Assembly: GCA_023053545.1 (NCBI GenBank)
Contig: JAKZAN010000004.1
Location: 6,386,001 to 6,450,000, forward strand
Length of the DNA stretch: 64,000 nucleotides
Reading direction: 5' to 3'
Source of the DNA: Lepidurus packardi
Taxonomy: Eukaryota; Arthropoda; Branchiopoda; Notostraca; Triopsidae
Positions 49,417 to 61,471 of this stretch are shown here, one piece after another. Position 1 is the stretch's first letter, and every line of letters begins with the position of its first letter. Under the pieces are notes generated by a model, which saw only the letters and a program-made list of their open reading frames with translations, had not been told where the DNA came from and did no database searches. Made by a program: the position numbers and the translations under genes.

Positions 49417-50380
49417 CGGCTTTGTAATTCAATAACTATGGACGGACTCTCGTAACTGTGGATTCGAGTACGAGCTGTGACTTTAAACTCGTATTGGGTT
49501 TCTGACTGGAGACCAGACAAGTAGTTATTTGTTTCATTGCAGATGATGCGTCCCTGATGCAATATAGTGCCAGTTGTTACCTGAAAGATGGGAGGTTTGT
49601 ATTTAAATTAAAAACAGAAAAAAGCAAGCGACTGGAAGATTCCTACATGGTAGAGGTGTGAGCATTTCACATAATTTTCCGGCGAACTCCCAAGTTAAGT
49701 TCATTCCTGTACCGTCCAAGGAGTAGGTCAGGTTTCCTGGGGGTCCAGGAGCTGTGAAAATATACGTTAGTTATGTTTTTTAGTCTTCATGGGGCAATTT
49801 TGTTTATGTTACGTCCGTCGTGATTCGTCCGTCGAGAACGTTCTGGCCACTTTCGTTGCCTGTTTTTCCCAAGCTTTGGACGGTAATTTGATAAGATATG
49901 CAGGCCTTTAAATTGGCAAAATTGTAGTAGTTCTTGTTTTTGTCGACTGACCTTATTTCAAGTTCGGATCTTCCAGTCTCCACTCCCAGAATAACTTCAT
50001 AGCTTTGCAGGCAGAAGCGTTCTGAGCAATACTTCCCCAGTTAACAGTCAAAGTCGTGTTAGTAGTTTGAGGATGGAGGAAGCCTATTTTCCCAGGTCCT
50101 ATAATACGCAATTTTCCATGTTTATAAGACACTAATATATGGAAAGACATACGCAGAACTTAATTGCTGGTTTGGTTGTAAAGTAGACTGCCTTTTCTTC
50201 AAAGCCAGAAGGCTCCCATTTTCATTGTTTTGCCGCGGCCAGACTTTGGCACGGTAATTGGTGCAAGGTTCAAGCTCGACGTAGTTGTCTTTCGAGTAAA
50301 TTGCAGTTTTGCACTTGTCATTGACAGTCGGATAACGCATGCCCAGACCGACTGCACTCGTTTTCGCAGTGTTCGCCTTG
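49417..50380 (-). pseudogene. Fibronectin type III domain fragment, decayed
   Basis: Four exon-like blocks encode parts of two or three FnIII domains, the extracellular modules of receptors and adhesion proteins: about 50153-50380, 49813-50098, 49647-49751 and 49417-49580. Typical FnIII strands are visible: NYVELEPCTNYRAKVWP, TLTVNWG, SYEVILG, FANLKACISYQITVQSLG, NLTYSLDGTGMNLTWEF and LQSETQYEFKVTARTR. The second block needs a frame change at about 50035 (a C4 run) to join TVNWG to SYEVILG. The second/third junction is out of phase. The third block changes frame again near 49676-49681. There is no start codon, signal peptide, transmembrane segment or catalytic domain. The neighbouring EXOC1 and MSH2 have no such breaks, so sequencing error is less likely than decay. 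A live gene with unseen exons remains possible. The parent gene is unidentified. Confidence 0.6.
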
Positions 50381-50987
50381 GTTTACCAATAGAAAGGTTT
50401 TTCCTTGTTACGCGGATTTGGCGATCGCGATAACTTTAATGCGGAAAGCCAATCGAGATGATCCTTTGCATGTCTCTAACATTCGACTACACCAATCAAC
50501 ACGTCGTCTGCTCAGTGAAATTTCTACCGTAAGAAAATAAAAGACTAAAAATAAGGAGAAGAAATTCCTCATATTGAATACACTTAAAATTTTACGTGGA
50601 CTTCCTTGGGACTTTAGTACGCTTTAAGGCAGGAGTTATAAAACTTTTTCGTTCGCGGCGACTAACCGTATCCCCAATTCGCCGCGGCGCTCCTTGGCGC
50701 ATATCCCCAGCTCGCGCGGCGCCTCTTAGAACATATGCTATTACTATTAATTACTGCATCTATGAAATTATCGAAATCTTTCGGGGCGCCGCTGCAACCC
50801 AACCACGGCGCATAGTTTGAGAACCGCTGCTTTAAGGTTTTAATGTTGAAAGCTTATTGCAAACTTGACGTAACAATAAATGAATGATTGAGAATCCGAC
50901 AAAATACTACGAATACTCTCAGCAAAATGAAGTAAAAATAGACAACTACGAGTACGCTTAATAAGCAATATATTTACCAATAATACA
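50381..50987. other. Intergenic region 3' of EXOC1 containing a hAT-type MITE
   Basis: This interval includes the 3' flank of EXOC1 (transcribed leftward) and the MITE listed at 50630-50829. Nothing else is recognised. Confidence 0.45.
50630..50829. mobile_element. Non-autonomous hAT-type MITE, 200 bp, with 8-bp target-site duplication
   Basis: The element begins CAGGAGTTATAAAACT and its other end, complemented, begins CAGCGGTTCTCAAACT. The ends match at 12 of 16 positions and fit the CAG-R-GGTTCTCAAACT form common in hAT elements. An exact 8-bp duplication, CTTTAAGG, flanks it at 50622-50629 and 50830-50837, the hallmark length for hAT. The interior is GC-rich with CGCGGCGC-type words and has no coding capacity. 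Confidence 0.85.
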
Positions 50988-53900
50988 TTAATGGGAAATG
51001 GCAATTTCAGAGAAAAAGGACAGAATATCATTAATTGAAAAATCCAAGGAAATTAATGCTCCCGGATAGCACCGTTCAATCATGTCCTCCAAGGCTTTAT
51101 ACTGACAAATAAATAAATCTTGCATTTCTCTCCAAACCACCTGTTGAATAAAATTTCCGTAACTTATTACCCTCTTCACACAAATAAAAACATACCTGTA
51201 AAAGAGTTGATTCCTCTGACAGATGTTTCTCAACCTTCTTATATAGGGCATCTAAGCCTTTCTTAACTTCTTTGCCGGGGTACATGGAAATGACTTTACG
51301 TAGCTCTTGCTTGCTAAACATTACTTGGTAGCCCACTTCCGATTCTTTCACACCTTGGGCCACTTTAGCTTGAACTCCATCAAAGAAGTGCTATAATCGA
51401 ACAAATGAAAACATAAGAAACTACAATATGCCAACATTGTGTTACTTGTCAGGCAACTTACGTTAAGTCTCTCAAGTGGCCGACCAAAGTACTGGACAAC
51501 GTACGCGTTCAAAGCTTCACTGTACTTCTGTTTGGCTTCTTTCCGTTCACCTTCCAAAACAGCAATCTTCAACTCGGAAAACATGGCGTGAAGACGATGG
51601 TAATTTTCTACGAGAAAACAAAAAAGGAATACAAAGAAACTCTATTAACAACACCACTCCTAAGACCTAGTTTACTAAATTTACCCATTTTGATAACTTC
51701 AGGTGGCGTTTTGGAATGTTCGTTGGCCAATCTAGGTATTACTTCAAACATTTCGCGCACCAACCGCACGTACCACTTGTCGAGGTCCACACGACGGTCT
51801 GAGCCCTTGAAAATGTCTTCCGCTGTATTAGCAAACTCCTACATGAAATAAAAACGAGGATTAGAACCACATCCTATGAACGAAGACAAAGACTAATTAC
51901 CGCGAAATTCGCAACAAATGACAAAATGCCACATCTGTTTTTCCTTGGCGGCTTACTCTCTTGAATCGACTTCAACTGGGCTTGCATAAACCGATCAAAA
52001 GTGCGCTTGACTTGAACCAAGGCACTACCAAATGCCATACTCAGGAACGAGCCTGTGTCCTGGGCAGACATAACATGCTGCCCCAAACGTACCAACACGT
52101 AGAGCGAATAACTGTTGAAATTTTTTAACTTATTAAATTTTTATTTTGTTTGATTTTTCAAGTCAATTTTATTCGGTAGTTACTTACTAACAGTCCACCC
52201 TTTCATACGTTGCGATAAAGGCGAGCAACTCGGGTTCCAAGACGCTGAAAAGCTTGCTCATAATTTTTCGCATTTCTTCGTTCGCTAATTTCTCAGGCGT
52301 TTTAGCCGTCATAACAGGTCCTTCCTACAAAGCAACTTAAATTAAATTATTTTGTTGAAACAAATAAGATCTTACGTTCGTCAGGGTTTCTAGCTGAAAG
52401 AACGTCACACAAAACTCCTGCTCCGTAAGGCAGATAGGCTCTAGTTCCGTGAGTACACATTCCAGCAACTCGTCCAATCGTTTCCGGTCACCCGATTCCA
52501 GATCCGAGCCCCATAACTCGGGTTCAAGCCCCAGTAAACATTGCTGCGCTGCTTGGACATTTGTCCCAACGTTAGGCGTTCCTTGGCCACGTTTCACTGC
52601 CGAGCTGCTGCCTCCCGAACTCCCATTCTCGGAGCCAGAATCGCTTCCTCGCACTGCAGTTATAATAAAACAACAATAAAAAACGATTTAATGCATTTCT
52701 TGATAGAGTATAACAATCTACCTTTCTTTTCTTTGATTGTAAGGGCTTTGAGCCTTGCTTCTTCAAAAAAGGTACGGATATCTCGCTCGTAGAGCTTCGA
52801 CAAAGAAGAAGTGTACACTTTAATGAGCTCGTCATACGTGCGCCGATCTAGAGCTTTCAGCCAATGCATTAGCTCGGTGTAAGGTGCCAAATCTGTGTGT
52901 AAATGAGCGTGTTTGGGAATGCTCAGATTGGAATTACGCGAGCTCTGGCTCGTAGTGTCGCCAACATCATTGCCCTACATCAAATAAACCAATTAGACTG
53001 TTTGACGTCACCAAAACTAGGATAAGAGTCAAATTTACTAAGTGGATGAAGAGATTGTTAAGATGCCGAGCCAGGCTGGCGCTAAATTTGGCTCGCCATT
53101 TCTCAAAACGTTTCTTCTGGTCTTGAACGGCTGTTAAGCGCTCGAGACCAGGCGACAGTTCAGCACTCATTACACGCTGTAACGCTTGGGCTGCAGCAGT
53201 AGCGTTCTGGAGACCAACAGGATTAGTCAAGTCTGCATCGATTAACGCCATTTGATGTTGGTGTGGCATATCCAGCTGCGTCTAAACATCACAGAGGACC
53301 GTTACATATATATATATATATAATACGAACAATTAGCAATAAAGTTCTTGTGTTTACGCACAACTAGATTGTTAAGCTCCGTTAACAATTTCCTGTTGTT
53401 ATTGTTGGCGGTTTCTAGAGATATATTCTTTTCGCCGACGGATGATTTAGCTACACGAGCTTGTTGTAGAATATTCTCGTAGGTGACTAGCCTTGTTTCG
53501 ATCTTAGCAGCTTCAAGTTGTGCTGCGTTAATCAACTCCAAGAGTTGCATGACTTGGTCCTCCGAACCCATTAAGCTATGAATGTTGGCCTATTAAAAAA
53601 GTTTTTATAAGTATTTCATTTTCGATGCAGAATTACCCCATCTAGCACGGAGAGCTCTTTCGCTAGGTATCCCGTGAAGGCTTCAGCGTTGGTAATGGCA
53701 CTTTCGGTGCGACTCAACAGCCTTTCCAAATCATGCTCTTCTTTCTCGGTCAATGTTTGATATTCCTCTTCAGGAATGATAGCATCAAAGGATCCACCGT
53801 CTTTGCTGTCCGCATTCAAGGACTGAGTGGCTTCGTTCAACACATTTTGTGGCACGTTGCGAAATACTGGGGTTTGCTTTGGTAGATATTTCTGGCATAA

Positions 53901-54418
53901 CTAAAATTGGCGATAATTAGAGAAAGTACGCAATACTTTAGTTCACGTTACGCACTTTCCAAAGAACGGCGAAGAATAACAAGCGTTCTTGTGCATTGCT
54001 AGCTTCCCACTTATAGATCTTGTCCAGATGTAAATCAAATTCTAAGGTGTCCTAAAAATGAATAGTAATGCCAGTTAAATGGGTAAAGAAAGGAAGGGAA
54101 TATATACCTTGCCAGGGTTCTTTCCATCAACGGCCTTAAGTTCTGGCAAAGCCCAAGATTTTTGCTTTTTGTACACATTCTTATCCGTCTTTTTTACCTA
54201 TAGTTTTATGTAATTAATTTTCACTCGTTAATTACTCTTGAACCATTTAGATTTACCTGACAAATGGTAGCACAACTATTCTTATCGTGACTAATCGCAA
54301 CACATAAGAATGACGTCTTTTTCTTCTTATTCGCTTTCGTGACGTGCACTACGCCCACCAACCTTTCATCGGTAGGTGCAAATACTTCTTTTTGCAGGCT
54401 ATGGCGAATCGTAGCCAT
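50988..54418 (-). CDS. EXOC1: Exocyst complex component 1 (Sec3)
   Basis: Subunit of the octameric exocyst, which tethers secretory vesicles to the plasma membrane. Sec3 binds phosphoinositides through its N-terminal PH-like domain. Fourteen exons join without a break into 869 aa, close to animal EXOC1: 54418-54257, 54197-54108, 54051-53956, 53900-53637, 53589-53362, 53281-53039, 52974-52722, 52653-52376, 52324-52188, 52111-51901, 51838-51685, 51607-51462, 51390-51196, 51140-50988. The start is [13 protein letters not shown]. Family landmarks include [75 protein letters not shown] and the C-terminus ISH. A Ser/Gly-rich linker (near 450) and coiled-coil-prone stretches (about 135-275) are visible. 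Introns are 47-80 nt with GT-AG ends. MSH2 ends 329 bp upstream on the same strand, so the EXOC1 promoter must be very compact. Confidence 0.95.
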
Positions 54419-54747
54419 AGTTTTTTGGAAAAAGAAAAGGCTAATTAAAGATGGTCTTACTGATGTTAGTTAAAATGCCGAGGCGCAACGAAGACTTCCT
54501 ATCTGCTGTAAATAAGTTGTTTACCTACAACAAAACATTCCAAACACGCAGCTAAAGGTAAACCTTTTCAATGTCGGATCTGAAACCCCTCGTATGTAGG
54601 CAACCCCGTTTCAAGACACGGTATAGCAATGCGCACAAGAGTAACAAGTGCGATTTTCATTATGAAGTTCGGTTTATATGGATCCTGAGTCGTACAAGAA
54701 TAACGCAAAAAAAATAAGAAATAATATAGGAGAAAAAATGGAAAAGG
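54419..54747. other. Spacer between MSH2 3' end and EXOC1 5' end
   Basis: This 329 bp must hold the end of the MSH2 transcript and the promoter and 5' leader of EXOC1, both leftward. A chance plus-strand frame overlaps it. No TATA box or clear poly(A) signal is recognised. Confidence 0.5.
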
Positions 54748-57700
54748 CTAATGTGCCAGCAGTGATTTTATGGAAGGAAAATCTTTGTGAGACGCTCGTA
54801 GTCGCTCCAGACCTTGAATCAAATCTTCATCTGACTGCGCTGTCTGCACCAATGTTTTCGCTTCTCGCAAGAACTCATTCACACGAGATTCCTCTTCCTA
54901 AACATTCAGTGTTACTTTATGTTATGTTTACTGCTGTATAGTGTAGAGAGAGAGAGTATTACTTCGGAGTCGAGCTTGGCTTTCTTATTAGCAGGTTCCT
55001 CACTACCGAGCTCCTGAGACACCGCCAACCACGGATACAGTCCTCCGGCTTGAAAGTCCTCCAATTCTGCAGCTTTCTGTCTTGCTTCCTACAAAATCCA
55101 AGTAAGAAATACGAACTTAAAATAATAAATAAACTAAAAAAATTATTTAAAAAATAAAATGTACTTGTAGAACTTTCTCTGGAAACTGCACGAGCTCTGC
55201 GACATGCAATCCAAAACTCTGATCGCAAACCCCAGGCCGGACTCGATACAGCAAAGTCAATGAATCATTAGTCGTCAAGGCTGTTACGTGTAAGTTTGAA
55301 ACCGAGGGAACAACAGACGCCAAAGCTGTAAGTTCGTGAAAGTGCGTGGCAAATAGAGCGTACGACTTCATTTTCACAGCAATATGCCTGCAAATAATCA
55401 ACATGGTTGGGTTACGTTGAGTTCGCATTTAGGGGGAAAGTCAGAGTTTTTATGAGAACGTACTCCGAAATAGCCCAAGCTAGCCCAAACCCATCGTATG
55501 TAGAAGTACCTCTTCCCAACTCATCAATGAGAATAAGCGAATCGCTCGTAGCAGACTAGGGATACAGAATCTCAATTATTTCAATAAATACCAAATGGAG
55601 TTCCTAATAGAAATGTTTACTCGAAGAATGTAGGACGTATCCAACATTTCCGCCATGAAGGTAGAAACGCCCTTGACTTGGCAGTCGCCTGCTCCAACGC
55701 GAGCTAATATAGCGTCAACCAAAGAAACCGTAGCTTCGCTGCACGGTACAAACGAGCCCAATTGTGCCATAAGAACTGCCAAACCCACTGATCTCAAGTA
55801 AGTGCTCTTGCCACCCATATTAGGCCCCGTGATAATGTGAAAACTAGCACCACCTGAACATTTTTAAATATTAAAAACTACGTAAAACTGTTCGTCTAAT
55901 TTACTTTTGTCAAATTCGGCGTCATTGGGAATGAAAGATATGTTCTCTTGCAATTCCAGACAAGGATGACGCAATTCCTTGAGTACTGTCTTCCCAGATC
56001 CTTTTTCTAGAAGGCAAGGTCTCACGTAAGGTAGAGGAGCATTTACAGCTGCAGTAGCTAAAGCGACTAATACGTCCAAACGTGCCAAAATATCATTCAA
56101 CGACCGTAAAGGATCGCTATAACCAGCTACAAAACACTTAAATATAAGAATAACGTAAAAGTTTCTAGAATAATGACCTGCAATGACCAAAATCTCGTCC
56201 ACCACACTTTTCTGTTGTTCTTCATACTTTTTGTGGATTTGAAGGTATTCTTCATTAAGTTCCGTCAATGCTGAGTTACGGAATCGAGCTCCGGCTTTGG
56301 TGGAATCAATCACGCTGTAGTTTCTATTATTCCGTATAGTCTTCTCTTCCTTTTCCCCGGAAGAAAAACACCTTTAGTTTATTGAATATTTAAGTTATGC
56401 TTTTTCCTACTTTTAGAGTCACACGGAAGAAGTAGCCAAACTGATTATTATTCTCGAGTTTAAGTGTTTTCTGCGCTTCTAGGTTTAAATCGTGGGCCAC
56501 TTTAAGTAACAATTTGTTCATACTTGCTTCAAGCTCCTGCATCCTTTCACGGAATTCTGCGAAATTGTCATATTGATAGAGTTTGGGATAATAATGAGGA
56601 GAAAGACATACCTAATAACTCGTCGTCAAAATCGGCTTTAACAAGATATTCCCCTTGTTCAGCTAACGCCAAGTCGACTGTAGATAGAACCATTTCCTTA
56701 AATTTTTCGAAATCCAGCACAGAGGCCCCTAAAGGTTCTGTGAAAATTGCTTTCAACACGCTTAAGTGTTTTCCCTCATGCTGCTCCAAAACCTCAACTA
56801 ACGCAGGTAGCTTCAATATAGCTTGGTAAACCCTGATCAAATAAAATGAAAGATAAAACCACTTAAGTTTATGACAGTATCAGAAAATTACCTAAAACAA
56901 TCCTGCAGACCAGCATTCTTTTGAAGGAACTTCTTGCCTAGGCGTTGCATGTCAGGGATCCTTTTCAGGTATTCTTCACTAAGAGTTTGGCGCAACTGCG
57001 AATCTGCCACAAACGTCTCAACTAAATCTAGCCGTTCTTCAATCTTCATTCTAAAACACGAAAAGTTAGCAAAACTAAGGTCAAGCTCGATATTTTTAGT
57101 CATACTTGTCAAGCAAGGGTTGTTTGATCCATTGGGCAAGCAGTCTTTGACCAGCGGCTGTTCGGCATTTGTTTAACAATGCAAGCAAAGTTTGTGGGGC
57201 AGAACCAGCTTTAACGCTAGTAGGCTGGGCTTCAGCAGTTGGTAGCAAATGCAAGGCCTTTACAGCGGTGCCGTCTAATCTCATATACAGAGACAGATCG
57301 AAGGTACTCATGTAATATTGATAGAAGTTATCTTCGTTGGACATCAACTAATGAAAATAAACTTGTTAAGCTTCGTAATAGATTTATTTCGTAGACAGTA
57401 TCTTTACTTCAAGGTACTTGATGGCAGCAGACAAGGCAGACATAGCAAGGGAACTCCCCACTTCAGGTAATACCGCTGCATCTTTAGCTTGTCCTTTCCG
57501 GAATCGTATTAAGCGATTTAAGTCTTGTAAAATGTCCTTAGACCCAAAGTCTGTTTTTTTCCTTTCGTTAACCAAAAGGTGGTGTCTCTCTGTTACCTAC
57601 AGTTCTCATTATTACGTATAGGAAAAAGCAGAATAATCAGATTTTAGTACGGTTTTTAGTTTGGCGGCTTCCTCTGCTAGCATGACAGCTTCTTTGGGTC

Positions 57701-58518
57701 CTAGCTGTACTAACAAGGCTTCTAAATTAGAAAAAGTATCGGTATCGTTGAACTGTACAATCTGAAAATGCTTCTGGATCGGGTCAATAAAAGCTGCGCC
57801 AATAATCTGGAACCATTATTTACAGAAAGCTACTTAAGGTGACCTAGTGCTTATATTACTCTTTGATCATTTTCAATGCCAATTTTGACCCCAAGTATGC
57901 CAGTCGAGATGGTCTGCTCCGTATTGCCAAACAAGAGCTCTTCAAACTGAGTTATATTGCCAGGTGACGCCTTTATTATTGATAAAAATATGAGGTATAA
58001 TCAGTACAAAAAAATAAAGAACGAAACTTACTTTCGAAATCAATATCCAATCGTTACTTTTTGAGGTGCTTTGATTTTGGTAGACTTCAATTCTGTACTG
58101 CTTAACCAATAACAACTCTCTCGTAAAGGCTTCAAAGTTGTTCCTGCTTAGGGATAGTGATTCAGTTGTTCGTTGACCTGGAATATAGACAACAAAATTG
58201 ATTCTTTCGATCAAAACGTAAATGAGCTTGAAATTACCTGCTCCAAGAGTTTTAGTCACACTTGTAGTCTTGAAAATCTCCTTTGCTGCAAAAATGGCAT
58301 CTGCTCCATGAAGCGTATAATATTCACCTCTGTCAAAAAAACGCACAGTAGTTGCAGGCTTTTCAGGTAAAGAATTTATAAATGAAATGAATCCTTCTTG
58401 AGGTCCGTCTGGAAAAGCAAAGCAATTCATAGAATTAAAATATAATTATACCGTATTCACAATACAATCTTAGTTTAGTCTTACCTGGTTGCAATTGACG
58501 AACTGACTGAACAGCCAT
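54748..58518 (-). CDS. MSH2: DNA mismatch repair protein Msh2
   Basis: MutS homologue that pairs with MSH6 (MutS-alpha) or MSH3 (MutS-beta) to recognise mismatches and loops in nuclear DNA. Seventeen exons join in frame to 930 aa (human 934): 58518-58485, 58408-58238, 58177-58032, 57970-57860, 57806-57651, 57596-57408, 57347-57106, 57050-56892, 56832-56612, 56556-56411, 56349-56178, 56126-55905, 55853-55621, 55555-55464, 55387-55165, 55088-54963, 54897-54748. The order is the mismatch-binding domain start ([20 protein letters not shown]), connector, lever/clamp ([15 protein letters not shown]), then the ATPase. The ATPase has Walker [10 protein letters not shown] at about 666-674, [13 protein letters not shown], Walker [14 protein letters not shown] (DE about 745-746), [10 protein letters not shown] and [14 protein letters not shown]. 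The C-terminus ends SLLAH. All catalytic residues are present. Introns are 51-76 nt. The donor of exon 11 (GTCATT) is weak. Confidence 0.97.
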
Positions 58519-60724
58519 GGTCTGTAACAAACAACTAATTAATCGCAAACTACGCAAACAAAAATCATAAACAACAGCGCTACATAAGTACACACCACGT
58601 TATGCTACTCCGACCGGTTCCTGTTAGCACTGGCTAGCCGACCGTTTCTTGTTTACATCTGGAATCATCAAACGCATAAAGCGGATTCGGCCATATTGGA
58701 GGAGGCGGCCAGCGACGCGCGGCAAACCATCCCAGAGCCTTATTTTGCTCCAAGAGGGACATTTTAGGTTAGATTACGTTAGGTTAAGTTAGATTATTCT
58801 AATGGTTCTAAGCACCCTGCGGCGTACACTGCGGCAAAGCCTAGTGAGAAAACCACGTGCACCACCACGTGCTTTTTGTGGTTGCTGAAAACATTTTCGT
58901 TTTTCTGTAGTGATTATTGGTTTTTAATTGGAAAAGCCATTGCTAGTTTTTTTTTACAAAAATTTATTGGGGAGTGGTATTTTTAAAGTGCAAAATGCCA
59001 GAATACGGAATAAATAAACTACACAACGCAGTACCCAATCACACTGCTGGTTGCTAATACCAAGTAATAAGCAATAATACCATATTGATAACCCAAGATA
59101 ACCCAAGCCATATTGTGAACAGAAGCCAAGCTTACCACACGTCAGGTAATTTGCTCCCGTTTTTATTTCAAGTTTCTCGACTCCATCCGACTTTTATCAA
59201 ACTGAAATTAGTGCGCAGTTCCCGTACACTGCCTTTCGTTTCCTCTAGTCAGACGGAGATTTTGTCCAAATCCGATTTTAGCAATGTTCAAATTTCTCTT
59301 AATTCCTCAAGCCTCAGAACTACCAACAAAGATACACTCCTGGGGAATAATTCCGTATTTGAAATAAAAAAATATCGATGCAAACAATTTTTTTTTAATT
59401 TTCCGGCTGAAAAACGTATATATTGAAAATTCCCCAGCATGGCCGCCAGTACCGTGACTGAAGCGAGCTTAGCGAACAAATTTCTGAACGCTGCCGTCTT
59501 CGTCCTATGCCGCTTAATGCGAGTGCTTGTCCAGACACCGAAGGTCTGCCATTTTTCAGTTGTCGAGTCGGGTGGGAAGACGTACTATTTTTGTGACTCA
59601 ATTTTTTTCGTAAGCTTAAAACCCTATTAAGTTGTGTTTAAACATGAACGGTATTACTAAGTGTTGTCCCTTTTGTATTTACTAGGTGGTGACAAATTTC
59701 ATAAACAGTTAAAATAAGTGTTACAACGTGTTAAGTGTGTGTGTATAGTAGTCCTTTGGATCCCGTTCCGGTCGGCCAACATGCATTTTGCCATCTTTTT
59801 CGAAACGAAAAAAAGTAGAGAAGTTAGCAAATGGGTAGAAGGGGCAGAAAAATTTTCGTTTGTACCATGCAAAAGGTCTTTAATGGCAAAAATAAGGAAA
59901 ACTTTTCTGTGGTCATGTGATCAAACGGGTTGTGGGAGCCTAGACTGAAGAACGTGAAGACGCCACAGGCAAAGGGTAGAAGTTTCATCTGTGGTCATTT
60001 TTGAGGGGCAGAAATTGCACCTGGTCGGTCGACTTTGGGAAAAATCTCACGTCTTTCCTGCACTTGCTATGTCTCCATTTGAGTCTTTTCAAAAAGATAA
60101 GTCCATTTCGTGTATTACTCTCTGCTTTCATCCGCGTTCGTCTTTGTTGGGCAATTCACACTTTTTGAAAACATGGGGTTATGGCAGAGAAAGCTTCGCT
60201 AATGCTAGCCACGCGAGGCTTTTGGGTTTCGAAAAATGAAACAATTCTTGGCCAGGAGTGTTTTATTTCGGTCAAACTTGCCACATTGAGTCATTTTTGA
60301 GTTAGTTTTAATCCCAGTGAGGGTTTATTTCTTGCCCATTTCTGAGAAAGCGCCCGGAAGAGAACGTGTTGTGTTCATTGCAATTGATGCGTTTCTCGTT
60401 TATTTTCGTTTTTCTTTCCGAGAGGACTCCTTGATGGGTTTGATCCTCTGACGGTCTTACATGAAGTTTATGACCTTTCGGGTACTAATTTTCCCTAATC
60501 ATAGGCTACTGTAAGCTTGAGATGGAGGTCTGTTGCGCTAATATTCCGTATCGAAACATTGTGTGAGATGGTAATAGCATTGGGAATGTTCTTTGAAGGG
60601 TAAGTTGTTCGTTTGATACTTCAAAAAGACTTTTCCATAGTGGAAATTTTTGAATTTATTCATGTTTTTCTCATTCGTCTTTACTCTAGGCTTCCTCTTT
60701 TGAGCCCCTTGTGCTCTTTCCTCG
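58519..60724. other. MSH2 upstream region and unassigned DNA
   Basis: The first about 240 bp is comparatively GC-rich (GGCCATATTGGAGGAGGCGG near 58691) and is the likely MSH2 promoter and leader. A degenerate telomere-like stretch (TTAGGTTAGATTACGTTAGG, 58764-58797) follows. Farther right, no gene is recognised. The segment 59841-59888 resembles 61007-61054 (GGGGCAGAAAA...GGTCTTTAATGG), suggesting an old repeat. Confidence 0.4.
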
Positions 60725-60989
60725 CTATTTAGTAGCGCAGGCATTCCTAAAGAAGATTATCGGTGCATCAATGGCGATTCCTCCAGCTGCAATACCGAAG
60801 ATCATCGTCATCATCAGCTCTTCCCTCAACCCTTGCCTTTGAGCGCCGCCGTAGCTGATTCCGTTGATGTTCTTCACGTCGCCTTTGATTCGGGTTTCGG
60901 ATTCGCCCTTTCTTGTGATGGAACTGGAGACGCAAAGGGCATAAGGTATGCTAGGAGGTTTTGGCTGCGGTAAATCGCTTAAAAATGTG
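60725..60989 (-). CDS. Putative terminal exon of an unidentified protein
   Basis: An 88-codon open stretch ends in TAG. An acceptor-like TTGGATTGCAG lies just upstream (CT at 60990-60991 on the plus strand). Codons in the second half favour C or G at the third position far more than the surrounding DNA, as real coding does. The residues run GESETRIKGDVKNINGISYG, then a predicted hydrophobic segment (MTMIFGIAAGGIAIDAPIIFF), then a short polar tail. That would suit a small membrane protein with a C-terminal helix. No ATG opens the frame and I cannot find the preceding exon. I do not recognise the family. A retrocopy or chance frame is possible. Confidence 0.33.
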
Positions 60990-61112
60990 CTGCAATCCAA
61001 CTTTCTGGGGGCAGAAAAGTTTCCGTTGCTGCATGATTCGTTAGGTCTTTAATGGTAGCAACGGAGCTTCTCTGTTTTTTGGGGGACGTGGTTTAGGTGT
61101 ATTTTGGATACC

Positions 61113-61250
61113 GATGGAATTCAAGCTTCGGTATCATGGAATTTAATATTCAAGGTCGCGGAATTCAAGGGGTCGAGACTTAAGATCGCGGAATTCAATC
61201 ACTCAGGATTCCACATCGCGGAATTTAAAATTCAAGGTCGCGGAACTCAA
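61113..61250. repeat. Degenerate tandem repeat based on TCGCGGAATTCAA
   Basis: Variants of (G)GTCGCGGAATTCAA recur about every 25-30 bp: near 61113, 61137, 61156, 61186, 61216 and 61238. Several are followed by A/T-rich spacers. EcoRI-type GAATTC palindromes recur within it. Confidence 0.75.
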
Positions 61251-61410
61251 CATTCTTCTAAAACATCTTAAGAGGAAATTATTCGTGAGATACGACCTTT
61301 ACTCTTGGGTCTCATCATCCTCGACTTAGCTCTCTACTTCGTCGGCTTCAAACTCTCTTAAGAGATTGAATTACTCTTCATTTCTATCATCTTGAGCTTG
61401 TGTGTTGGGC

Positions 61411-61471
61411 CTGTTTGTACTATTTGTGCTGTTTGTACTGTTTGTTGTACTGTTTGTGTTGTGTGTACTGT
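61411..61471. repeat. Degenerate CTGTTTGTACT tandem repeat
   Basis: CTGTTTGTACTATTTGTG, CTGTTTGTACTGTTTGTTG, TACTGTTTGTGTTG and TGTACTGTTTTTG follow one another, a short minisatellite of about 10-12 bp. Confidence 0.75.
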
